Source: JAYRZB01 sp041916675 (GTDB taxonomy: Bacteria > Pseudomonadota > Alphaproteobacteria > Rhizobiales > Devosiaceae). Taken from it: a DNA stretch of 64,000 nucleotides. This document shows, piece after piece, positions 8,638-16,114 of this stretch; position 1 is the stretch's first letter; each line of letters opens with the position of its first letter. The translations under genes were made by a program, and so were the position numbers. The DNA is taken from the NCBI GenBank assembly GCA_041916675.1, contig JAYRZB010000001.1, positions 124,001 through 188,000 of the forward strand, in the 5' to 3' direction. The notes under the pieces are model-generated. The model searched no databases, was not told the origin of the DNA, and was given only the letters and a program-made list of their open reading frames with translations.

Positions 8638-9360
8638 TCAATACTTGCGCAGCAACCCAACAAGTCGTCCCTGGACCTTGACGCGGTCGGGTCCGAAGAT
8701 GCGTGTTTCGTAGGCCGGGTTGGCCGCTTCCAGTGCAACTGAGTTGCCCTTCTTGCGCAGGCGTTTCAGCGTCGCTTCCTCATCATCGACCAGCGCGACA
8801 ATGATCTCGCCGGTACCAGCAGTATCCTGTTTCCGGATCAGCACGGTATCGCCGTCAAAAATGCCGGCATCAATCATCGAGTCGCCGCGCACTTCGAGCG
8901 CGTAGTGCTCGCCCGCACCAAGCATTTCAGGCGGCACGGTGATGGTATGGCTATGGGTCTGGATGGCCTCAATCGGCGTGCCCGCTGCAATGCGGCCCAT
9001 CACGGGAATGGAAACGGAGTGGCCCAGGTCGGCAGGCGCCGCCGTGGTCGCAGGGCGGGGTGGTGGCGCGGCAACACGGCCAAGATTGCCTTCAATCACA
9101 CTCGGCTCAAACCGCGCTTTGCGGCCCCCCAGCGATGGATTCATCGAATCGGGCAGCTTAACCACCTCAAGTGCCCGAGCCCGATTGGGGAGGCGGCGAA
9201 TAAAGCCCCTTTCCTCAAGCGCCGTAATGAGCCGGTGAATACCGGACTTGGACGCCAGATCGAGTGCGTCCTTCATTTCATCGAACGACGGTGGAATGCC
9301 GCTTTCCTTCATCCGCTCATGAATGAACATCAGCAGCTCGTGTTGCTTGCGCGTCAGCAT
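8638..9360 (-). CDS. lexA: LexA repressor, SOS regulator
   Basis: 240 residues, the longer alphaproteobacterial form. An N-terminal winged-helix DNA-binding domain (1-65, MLTRKQHELLMFIHERMKES...) is joined by a Pro/Ala-rich linker (about 85-112) to the S24 peptidase domain. The self-cleavage site is Ala126-Gly127 in GRIAAG, with catalytic Ser161 (RGDSM) and Lys199 (ATLKR). RecA-stimulated cleavage would derepress SOS genes. The ATG at 9360 gives the canonical N-terminus; the frame is open further upstream but would run through the promoter. Two LexA boxes and a strong promoter lie just upstream, showing autoregulation. In many Rhizobiales lexA sits between moeA and comEC; here extra genes lie on both sides. 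Confidence 0.97.
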   Translation of the reverse strand: MLTRKQHELLMFIHERMKESGIPPSFDEMKDALDLASKSGIHRLITALEERGFIRRLPNRARALEVVKLPDSMNPSLGGRKARFEPSVIEGNLGRVAAPPPRPATTAAPADLGHSVSIPVMGRIAAGTPIEAIQTHSHTITVPPEMLGAGEHYALEVRGDSMIDAGIFDGDTVLIRKQDTAGTGEIIVALVDDEEATLKRLRKKGNSVALEAANPAYETRIFGPDRVKVQGRLVGLLRKY

Positions 9361-9380
9361 GGGGTCCCCCGCCGGAATCA

Positions 9381-9395
9381 GAACAAAGACTGAAC
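9381..9395 (-). promoter_or_regulatory. LexA box 2 (over lexA transcription start)
   Basis: On the minus strand GTTC-N7-GTTC, the established alphaproteobacterial SOS box, with plus-strand sequence GAACAAAGACTGAAC. It starts just downstream of the lexA -10 element, covering the expected transcription start, and is in the position expected for autorepression. Confidence 0.87.
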
Positions 9396-9397
9396 CG

Positions 9398-9426
9398 AAT
9401 ATACTTGTTCCAGTTATGTTCTGCAA
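9398..9426 (-). promoter_or_regulatory. lexA sigma-70 promoter
   Basis: On the minus strand, -35 TTGCAG (plus 9421-9426) and -10 TATATT (plus 9398-9403) are separated by exactly 17 bases. One LexA box fills the spacer and the second lies just after the -10, the classic arrangement for SOS repression. Confidence 0.75.
9407..9421 (+). promoter_or_regulatory. LexA box 1 (in promoter spacer)
   Basis: GTTC-CAGTTAT-GTTC, a perfect GTTC-N7-GTTC alphaproteobacterial LexA operator in the opposite orientation to box 2. It overlaps the -35/-10 spacer of lexA. It also lies 117 bases before the divergent epimerase gene, so it could affect that gene too. Confidence 0.88.
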
Positions 9427-9537
9427 TATTTCCGTGAATGTCCGGTTACCAACGCGCTGTTTCCCGGTAAAAGCGGCCCCGAGCGGTTGCTTCTGTGAGT
9501 GCATGACCGTTGGCGGAAGTCAGCTAGGATGAACCAA

Positions 9538-10503
9538 ATGTCGGGTCGTAAGGTACTCGTTACCGGTGGGGCAGGGTTTCTGGGGAGCGCCCTTTGCGAA
9601 AGGCTTGTCCTGCAAGGGAATGAGGTAACCTGTCTCGACAGTCTGCTGAGCGGGCGAATCCAGAACCTTGACCGCGTCCTGAACATTGAAGGTTTCCGTT
9701 TCGTCGAGGGAGATGTCAGAGAAGGGTTGCCGGAGGGCGAATTCGCTGAGATCTGGAACCTGGCTTGCCCAGCCTCGCCACCGCTTTATCAGATCGATCC
9801 CGTTGGAACGTTGATGACCAACGTGGTGGGCATGCATGTGGTGCTTGAGCGAGCGCGGCAGTGCGGCGCGCGGGTGTTTCAGGCATCGACCAGCGAAATC
9901 TATGGTGATCCCGATATTCACCCGCAGCCGGAATCCTATCGGGGTTCGGTGAGCACAACTGGTCCGCGTGCCTGCTATGACGAAGGGAAGCGAGCCGCCG
10001 AAGCATTGTGCTTCGATTTTCATCGCAAGTATGGGGTGGAGATCAAGGTTGCCCGCATCTTCAATACTTACGGACCGCGCATGGATGCCGGTGACGGGCG
10101 GGTCGTTTCAAATTTCATCGTCAGTGCTCTTAGAGGGCTGCCGCTGCAGCTGTATGGAGATGGCTCCCAGACGCGATCGTTCTGCTATCGCGACGACCTG
10201 ATCGATGGCTTTATGCTGCTTATGGCAGCGCGTTCCGACTTCACCGGTCCGGTAAACCTGGGAAATCCGGCTGAGTTCTCCATTCGGGAGCTTGCCGAAT
10301 TGGTCGTGGAACTGACTCACTCGAGCTCTATCATTCAATATGCGCCGCTGCCGACGGATGATCCTCGACAACGCAAGCCGGATATATCGCTGGCCAAAGC
10401 CGAACTTGGCTGGGCGCCACCCACACCGCTGGTGGAGGGGCTGAAGAAGACTATCGAGTATTTTGAGGCAAGCCTAAGCGCCGGTGCCCCGATGGCAGGC
10501 TGA
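9538..10503 (+). CDS. NAD-dependent epimerase, UDP-glucuronate decarboxylase-like
   Basis: 321 residues. This extended short-chain dehydrogenase has a nucleotide-binding TGGAGFLGS near the N-terminus, catalytic Ser in QASTSEIYGDP, a Tyr-x3-Lys in CYDEGKRAAE, and RIFNTYGPRMD with SFCYRDDLIDG. Together these match UDP-glucuronate decarboxylase (UDP-xylose synthase) best, with other UDP-sugar epimerases as the alternative. UDP-xylose would feed surface glycans. ATG 9538 has AGGA eight bases upstream; ATG 9529 is a possible earlier start. It is divergent from lexA and convergent with moeA, interrupting the moeA-lexA neighbourhood typical of related bacteria. No other polysaccharide genes are nearby. 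Confidence 0.84.
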   Translation: MSGRKVLVTGGAGFLGSALCERLVLQGNEVTCLDSLLSGRIQNLDRVLNIEGFRFVEGDVREGLPEGEFAEIWNLACPASPPLYQIDPVGTLMTNVVGMHVVLERARQCGARVFQASTSEIYGDPDIHPQPESYRGSVSTTGPRACYDEGKRAAEALCFDFHRKYGVEIKVARIFNTYGPRMDAGDGRVVSNFIVSALRGLPLQLYGDGSQTRSFCYRDDLIDGFMLLMAARSDFTGPVNLGNPAEFSIRELAELVVELTHSSSIIQYAPLPTDDPRQRKPDISLAKAELGWAPPTPLVEGLKKTIEYFEASLSAGAPMAG

Positions 10504-10505
10504 TG

Positions 10506-11705
10506 TTAGCGCAGCATCACGACTTCTACGATCGTGCCAGTTTCGCGACCGGGATCGCTAGCGGGGTGGACGATCAGGGCATCTGACAGCGCGAGGGAGG
10601 ATGAGTGTGCGCTGTCGGTTTGCGAGAGCGGCACGGCCCAGGTCTGGCCACTGTTGTCGCGTGCCAGATTGGCGCGGATGAAGTGGGTACGCGGCCCGTT
10701 GGCGGGCAGGGGACCAGCCAGTGGCAGGCCGAAGCAAGGCGGCATTGGGTTGGAATCTCCTGCGAACGCACGCAGGGCCGGCAGAACGATGATGGTTGCG
10801 GTCACCAGCGCTGAGACAGGGTTGCCAGGCAGGCCGAAGATGAGGGTTTTGCCCCGCGTACCAAACATCAGCGGTTTGCCTGGACGCATGGCGATTTTCC
10901 AGAAATCGAGTTTGACGCCCAGATCGATCAGCACGTCCTGGATGTAGTCTCGCTCGCCAACACTGGCCCCGCCCGTGGTGACGACAACATCCACTCCCGC
11001 ATCGAGGGCCTGCAGAAGCGCAGCCTCAATCGAAGCGACATCATCCCGGACAATCCCGAGATCCATCACCTCGGCTGCGTGTGGCGCAAACAGCGGGATC
11101 AGGCCAAACGAGTTTGAAGCAATGATCTGGTCGGGCCCCGGGCTACGCCCTGGGGCAACGAGTTCGTCGCCAGTGGCGAGGACTGCAATCCTTGGTCGAC
11201 GGGCGACGGTCACTGCAGGTTGATTGGCCGAGGCGGCGAGGTTGAGGGCCGCTGGCGTCAGCCGGAAGCCGGCGGGCAGGAGTTCCTGCCCCTGATGAAA
11301 ATCGTTGCCACGGGCCCGGACGGATTGACCGACCCGCGGAGTAGCTAAAAAGCTGATCTCTGTGCCGTTAGCGGTAGCTTCTTCCTGCATGATGACGGCA
11401 TCGGCACCAATAGGCATCGGCGCCCCGGTGAATATACGCACGCAGTGGCCGGGGCCCATCATGCCCACGAAACGCTGGCCGGCCTGGCTTGTGCCAACCA
11501 TGCGCAGGGGAATGCCCGGGGTCACATCAGCCGCGCGCACCGCGTAGCCGTCCATGGCGCTGGAGTCGAAAGGGGGCTGGGTATGCGCTGCATTGAGCGA
11601 TGCTGCCAGCACGCGGCCATTGGCATCACGCAGGGCTACCAATTCGGGGACGACCGCGGGTACTTCGGCAAGGATGCGGGCCTGGGCTTCTTCGACGCTG
11701 ATCAT
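10506..11705 (-). CDS. moeA: Molybdopterin molybdenumtransferase
   Basis: 399 residues, normal for MoeA. It inserts molybdate into adenylylated molybdopterin to form the molybdenum cofactor. Typical features are PPFDSSAMDGYAVRA near residue 50, IFTGAPMPIGADAVIMQE, AVLATGDELV, TTGGASVGERDY and the GLPGNPVSALV motif of the MoCF-binding domain. The start overlaps the moaC stop by four bases (ATGA), so it is the last gene of the ppiD-trpEGDC-moaC-moeA run. The remaining cofactor genes (moaA, moaD, moaE, mog) are not in the window. Confidence 0.95.
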   Translation of the reverse strand: MISVEEAQARILAEVPAVVPELVALRDANGRVLAASLNAAHTQPPFDSSAMDGYAVRAADVTPGIPLRMVGTSQAGQRFVGMMGPGHCVRIFTGAPMPIGADAVIMQEEATANGTEISFLATPRVGQSVRARGNDFHQGQELLPAGFRLTPAALNLAASANQPAVTVARRPRIAVLATGDELVAPGRSPGPDQIIASNSFGLIPLFAPHAAEVMDLGIVRDDVASIEAALLQALDAGVDVVVTTGGASVGERDYIQDVLIDLGVKLDFWKIAMRPGKPLMFGTRGKTLIFGLPGNPVSALVTATIIVLPALRAFAGDSNPMPPCFGLPLAGPLPANGPRTHFIRANLARDNSGQTWAVPLSQTDSAHSSSLALSDALIVHPASDPGRETGTIVEVVMLR

Positions 11706-12178
11706 GGGCGACGGAAATCGCCAGATTTTCCGCCGGTCTTTTCGATCAATTGGACCTCAGCAATGGTCATCGCCTTATCCATGGATTTTGCCATGTCATA
11801 AAGCGTGAGGGCCGCGACGCTCGCTGCCGTCAGTGCCTCCATCTCGACACCGGTCCGGTCGGTGGTTTCCGCCGTTGCCAGGAGTACGAGCGCTCCGCCA
11901 TCGCTGGTGGGGATGATCTCGATTTCCACCGATGTCAGCGCAATCGGGTGACAAAGGGGGATCAGGTCGGAGGTTTTCTTGGCCGCCATGATGCCGGCAA
12001 TCCGGGCCACAGCGAGGGCATCGCCTTTCTTCAGACGGCCGCCGAGGATTGCATCGATCGTTTCTGGCTGCGCGTCGAGGCGGGCCCGGGCCACGGCACG
12101 GCGATGGGTAACGTTCTTGCTGCCAATATCAACGATATGGGCTTCGCCGCGATGGTTCAGGTGCGTCAGTTCGGCCAT
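11702..12178 (-). CDS. moaC: Cyclic pyranopterin monophosphate synthase
   Basis: 158 residues from ATG 12178; a TTG one codon upstream is possible but would overlap trpC further. MoaC acts with MoaA to turn GTP into cyclic pyranopterin monophosphate, the first step of molybdenum-cofactor synthesis. The family signature is visible as AGIMAAKKTSDLIPLCHPI, TDRTGVEMEALTA and YDMAKSMDKAM, including the conserved Lys and Asp residues. The start overlaps the trpC stop by one base and the stop overlaps moeA by four, so it is tightly coupled to both. Confidence 0.96.
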   Translation of the reverse strand: MAELTHLNHRGEAHIVDIGSKNVTHRRAVARARLDAQPETIDAILGGRLKKGDALAVARIAGIMAAKKTSDLIPLCHPIALTSVEIEIIPTSDGGALVLLATAETTDRTGVEMEALTAASVAALTLYDMAKSMDKAMTIAEVQLIEKTGGKSGDFRRP

Positions 12179-12987
12179 CAAACTGGCCTTTCTGTTCCCT
12201 TGAGCAACCTGCGGGTCGCCGCCACCACATCATCCTGTCGCATCAGGCTTTCACCCACGAGGAAGGTTGTGATACCGGCCTTCTCCTCGAGCATCTTGAT
12301 ATGCTCATGACTGACTATACCGCTCTCCGAGACCAGATGCACGCCGGCAGGAACGCCAACCGCCAGGTTCACGGAGGTCTGCAAAGTGGTTTCAAAGGTG
12401 CGCAGGTTGCGGTTGTTGATACCGACGAAATCGACATCAAGCCCGAGGGCGCGGTCCATCTCGATCTGATCGTGGACTTCGACCAGCGCGTCCATGTTCC
12501 ATTCCCGCGCGGCATCGAGCAGGTAGCGCGCCACGTCGTCGCCGACGGCCGCCAGGATGATCAGGATGCAATCGGCACCCATCGCGCGGGCTTCGGCGAC
12601 CTGGTAGGTCTCAAACAGGAAGTCCTTTCGCAGGACAGGCAAGGTGGTTGCGGCACGCGCTTCGCGCAGGAAATCGGGCGATCCCTGGAAGGACGGGCCA
12701 TCGGTGAGCACCGAAAGGCAGGCAGCGCCAGCGCTTTCGTAGGCACGGGCGATTTCGGTTGGGTTGAAATTGGCGCGGATCAGACCCTTGGATGGACTGG
12801 CCTTCTTGACTTCTGCAATCAGGGCATAGTCGCCAGTGGCGCGCTTGGCGCGCAGCGCGTGGAGAAAGCCCCTCGGTGCGGGTGCATCGTGCGCGGCGGC
12901 AACAACTTCTGCCCATGGCCGAGCCGATTTGGCGGCAGCGATTTCCTCGCGCTTATAGGCCTCAATACGCTGCAAAATATCAGACAT
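12178..12987 (-). CDS. trpC: Indole-3-glycerol-phosphate synthase
   Basis: 269 residues, a single-function TrpC without a fused TrpF. It closes carboxyphenylamino-deoxyribulose phosphate to indole-3-glycerol phosphate in tryptophan synthesis. MSDILQRIEAYKREEI is the family N-terminus. Active-site segments are EVKKASPSKG, VLRKDFLFETYQV, ALVEVHD, GINNRNLRTFE and VSESGI, containing the expected lysine, glutamate and asparagine residues of the TIM barrel. It starts five bases after the trpD stop and overlaps moaC. The start at 12987 is set by the family N-terminus; the open frame extends back into trpD. Confidence 0.96.
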   Translation of the reverse strand: MSDILQRIEAYKREEIAAAKSARPWAEVVAAAHDAPAPRGFLHALRAKRATGDYALIAEVKKASPSKGLIRANFNPTEIARAYESAGAACLSVLTDGPSFQGSPDFLREARAATTLPVLRKDFLFETYQVAEARAMGADCILIILAAVGDDVARYLLDAAREWNMDALVEVHDQIEMDRALGLDVDFVGINNRNLRTFETTLQTSVNLAVGVPAGVHLVSESGIVSHEHIKMLEEKAGITTFLVGESLMRQDDVVAATRRLLKGTERPV

Positions 12988-12992
12988 CAGTA

Positions 12993-14003
12993 CTATCCGT
13001 TGGAAATGGCGACGAGGCGCTTCAGTGTTTGGCGGGCGCGGCCGCTGTCGATCTCGTCTGCCGCCAGTGCAACACCGTGTTTGAGATCCATGGCACGCCC
13101 GGCCACAATGAACGCAGCAGCGGCATTGATCAGAACGATATCGCGGTAGGGGGATTTGGTGCCGTCGAGCAGGGACGTCAGCGCAGCTGCATTCTCGGCC
13201 GGTGTTCCGCCCGCGAGATCGGACAGGCTGGCGCGGGGCAGGCCGGCATCCTCGGGGGTAATCTCGAAGCTGCGGAGATCGCCGCCGATGATTGAAGCGA
13301 CAAACGTTGGGCCCGTGGTGGTGATTTCGTCGAGGCCGTCGCTGCCGTGCACAACCCAAGCTGCGTGCGCGCGGTTGGCCAGAAGCGCTGCGGCCACCGG
13401 TTCAACCCAGCGCTGGTCATAGACGCCAAGCAGATAGTTCCGAACGCCCGCCGGGTTAGACTGCGGCCCCAGCAGGTTGAACATGGTGCGGGTGCCCATT
13501 TCCATTCGGGTGGGCCCAACGTGCTTCATGGCCGGATGGTGGTTGGGGGCAAACATGAAGCCGATGCCCGCTTCGCTGATGCAGCGGCCGATCTGATCCG
13601 GCGAGAGGTCGAGTTTGACCCCCAGAGCCTGCAGCGCCTCGGCAGACCCGGATTTCGAGGACAGCGCACGATTGCCGTGCTTGGCGACCGGCAGGCCGCT
13701 TGCGGCGACCACGATGGAAGTCGCCGTGGAGATGTTGAGGGTGCCCGCACCGTCGCCGCCGGTGCCCACGATGTCGATGGCGTTCTCGGGCGCCTCGACT
13801 GGCACCATACGGGCGCGCATGATGGAAACGGCGGCAGCGATTTCGCCCACCGTTTCGCCCTTGACGCGCAGGCCCATGAGAAAAGCGCCAATCTGGGACG
13901 GCGTGGCTTCGCCTGACATGATGGTGTTCATCACATCGCGCATTTCCTCGCCGGTCAGGTCCTGCCGGTTGGCGAGCTTGTTGAGTGCGCCTTTAATATC
14001 CAT
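12993..14003 (-). CDS. trpD: Anthranilate phosphoribosyltransferase
   Basis: 336 residues, the standard length of unfused TrpD. It transfers phosphoribose from PRPP to anthranilate. The PRPP-binding GTGGDGAGTLNIST motif lies near residue 80, followed by VAKHGNRALSSKSGSAE and FMFAPNHHPAMKHVGPTR, the anthranilate/pyrophosphate site. The start at 14003 (MDIKGALNKL) overlaps the trpG stop by one base. Confidence 0.96.
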   Translation of the reverse strand: MDIKGALNKLANRQDLTGEEMRDVMNTIMSGEATPSQIGAFLMGLRVKGETVGEIAAAVSIMRARMVPVEAPENAIDIVGTGGDGAGTLNISTATSIVVAASGLPVAKHGNRALSSKSGSAEALQALGVKLDLSPDQIGRCISEAGIGFMFAPNHHPAMKHVGPTRMEMGTRTMFNLLGPQSNPAGVRNYLLGVYDQRWVEPVAAALLANRAHAAWVVHGSDGLDEITTTGPTFVASIIGGDLRSFEITPEDAGLPRASLSDLAGGTPAENAAALTSLLDGTKSPYRDIVLINAAAAFIVAGRAMDLKHGVALAADEIDSGRARQTLKRLVAISNG

Positions 14004-14599
14004 CAGGCAGCCTGCTTGTTTTTGAAGTCGTTCGCCAGGTTCAGAAAATTCTGCAACAGGGCATGACCATTTTCCGAGGCGATGCTCTCGGGGTGGAATT
14101 GTACGCCGTGCAGTGGATAGGTTTTGTGCTGAAGTCCCATGATCAGGCCATCTTCGGTCGAGGCGGTCACCTCCAGTGTATCTGGCAGGGTTTCTGGCTT
14201 GACGATCAGCGAGTGATAGCGCGTGGCCTCGAATCCGGAGTTGAGCCCGCGGAAAATGCCCTTGCCGGAATGATTGATCTGGCTGGTCTTGCCGTGCATG
14301 AGCTGAGGCGCGCGAATGACATCGCCGCCCATGGCCTGGCCGATGGCCTGGTGGCCAAGGCATACGCCAAGTATTGGTATGGAGGAGCCGAAACGCTCGA
14401 TAACGCCCAGGCAGACCCCTGCTTCGTTCGGTGTCTTGGGCCCGGGAGAGAGCAAGATGGCGTCGGGCGCCTTCTCGGCAATCTGGTCGAGTGTGATCTT
14501 GTCGTTGCGTACCACTTCGAGCTCGGCACCCAGTTCGCCAAGGTAATGAACGAGGTTGTAGGTGAAGCTGTCGTAGTTATCGATGACCAGAACCTTCAT
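14003..14599 (-). CDS. trpG: Anthranilate synthase component II (glutamine amidotransferase)
   Basis: 198 residues. This class I glutamine amidotransferase supplies ammonia to TrpE. The catalytic nucleophile is Cys80 in GVCLGHQAIGQA, and the His/Glu pair lies in VQFHPESIAS. MKVLVIDNYDSFTYNLVHYL is the conserved N-terminus. In many bacteria TrpG also serves PabB. It is separate from TrpE here, whereas Rhizobiaceae and Brucella carry a TrpEG fusion. It overlaps both trpE and trpD by one base. Confidence 0.96.
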   Translation of the reverse strand: MKVLVIDNYDSFTYNLVHYLGELGAELEVVRNDKITLDQIAEKAPDAILLSPGPKTPNEAGVCLGVIERFGSSIPILGVCLGHQAIGQAMGGDVIRAPQLMHGKTSQINHSGKGIFRGLNSGFEATRYHSLIVKPETLPDTLEVTASTEDGLIMGLQHKTYPLHGVQFHPESIASENGHALLQNFLNLANDFKNKQAA

Positions 14600-16107
14600 C
14601 ACTGTCCCACCCTTGCTTCGCCCGCATAGCGTAGCGCTTCCTCTGCCGCGCTGAACAGGGCCCGGGCCTTGTTTTCGCACTCGAGCTGTTCCAGTTCGGG
14701 CAGGGAGTCCGCGACGATGCCCGCGCCCGCCTGCACATAGAGCTTGCCGTTGGTGACGATGCCGGTGCGCAGCACGATGCAGGTATCCATGCTGCCATCG
14801 GCGCCGAAATAACCCACGCAACCGCCATAAATGCCGCGCTTGGCTTTTTCGAGCTCGTCGATGATTTCCATGGCACGCACTTTGGGTGCGCCAGAAACAG
14901 TGCCCGCTGGGAAGCCGGCGGCCAGCGCATCGACGAAATCGTACTTCTTATCGAGTTTGCCGACCACGTTCGAGACGATGTGCATGACGTGGGAATAGTA
15001 TTCGAGGAAGAACTTGTCGGTGACCCGCACCGAGCCAATCTCAGCGACGCGGCCCACGTCGTTGCGGCCAAGATCGAGCAGCATGAGGTGCTCGGCCAGC
15101 TCCTTCGGATCGCTGATCAGTTCCTCGGCGAGTTCGCGATCGCGCTGTGGGGTCGACCCGCGCTTGCGGGTGCCGGCGATGGGGCGGATGGTGACTTCGC
15201 CCTTGTCGACCTTGACCAGGATTTCGGGGCTGGAGCCCGCCACGGCGAAATCCCCAAAGTCGAGAAAGTACATGTGTGGAGATGGATTAGTGCGGCGCAG
15301 GGCGCGATAGAGCGCTGTTGCGGGCAGGTGGAAATCAGCCTCGAACCGCTGGCTCAGCACGACCTGGAAGATGTCGCCTGCCACGATGTAATCCTTGGCG
15401 GCGGCAACCATGGCCGCGTATTCGTCCCTCGATGTATTGGACGCGATAGCCACATTGGTGGCCGACGGCTGCGTTTCGGCATAGGGCAGGGCGCGGGCAA
15501 GGCGAGCCACGGCTTCATCGATCCTTGCCTGCGCACCCTCAAAGGCCTGCAAGGCCGTCACCCCTGGCCGGACATAGACCGGAGCAGTGATGTAGAGTTC
15601 GTCCTTAAGGGTATCGAAAATGGCCAACACGGTCGGGCGCATCAGGATGGCGTCTGGCAGGTTCAAGGTGTCGGGGTTTTCGTCGGGCAGAACTTCCATC
15701 TGCCGGACCATTTCATAGCCGAGGTAACCGTAAATACCTGCTGAGGTGGCCGGAAGGCCTTCCGGAACATCGCACTGGCTTTCCCTGACCAGTTCACGCA
15801 ACGCGGTCAGCGGGTGCTGGTCGAGGGGTTCGAAGGCCGCAGGAGTGACACCTGCGTTGCGATTAATGCTGGCGGCGCCATTCTTGACCTTGAGGATCAC
15901 ATCGGGCGCCAGCCCTATCACTGAATAGCGGCCTCGGGTCGATCCGCCCTGAACGCTTTCGAGCAGAAAGGTGTTCTGCTGTCCTTCGGCGAGCTTGAGG
16001 TAAGTTCCGATGGGGGTTTCTAGATCGGCCACCACCCGCCGGAAGACGATCTGGGCTGCGCCGGAATTGTACCGGTCGCTGAAGTGGTCGAAGCTCAGGT
16101 CCCCCAT
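14599..16107 (-). CDS. trpE: Anthranilate synthase component I
   Basis: 502 residues, normal for TrpE. It converts chorismate to anthranilate using ammonia from TrpG. The N-terminal part contains the feedback-site LLESVQGG motif (near residue 50). The chorismate-binding C-terminal domain shows GDIFQVVLSQRF, PSPHMYFLDF, SPEILVKV, PIAGTRKRG, EHLMLLDLGRNDVGRV and FPAGTVSGAPKVRAMEII. It begins only seven bases after the ppiD stop, leaving no room for a leader-peptide attenuator, so any trp regulation must act upstream of ppiD or at translation. Confidence 0.96.
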   Translation of the reverse strand: MGDLSFDHFSDRYNSGAAQIVFRRVVADLETPIGTYLKLAEGQQNTFLLESVQGGSTRGRYSVIGLAPDVILKVKNGAASINRNAGVTPAAFEPLDQHPLTALRELVRESQCDVPEGLPATSAGIYGYLGYEMVRQMEVLPDENPDTLNLPDAILMRPTVLAIFDTLKDELYITAPVYVRPGVTALQAFEGAQARIDEAVARLARALPYAETQPSATNVAIASNTSRDEYAAMVAAAKDYIVAGDIFQVVLSQRFEADFHLPATALYRALRRTNPSPHMYFLDFGDFAVAGSSPEILVKVDKGEVTIRPIAGTRKRGSTPQRDRELAEELISDPKELAEHLMLLDLGRNDVGRVAEIGSVRVTDKFFLEYYSHVMHIVSNVVGKLDKKYDFVDALAAGFPAGTVSGAPKVRAMEIIDELEKAKRGIYGGCVGYFGADGSMDTCIVLRTGIVTNGKLYVQAGAGIVADSLPELEQLECENKARALFSAAEEALRYAGEARVGQ

Positions 16108-16114
16108 TTTTGCC

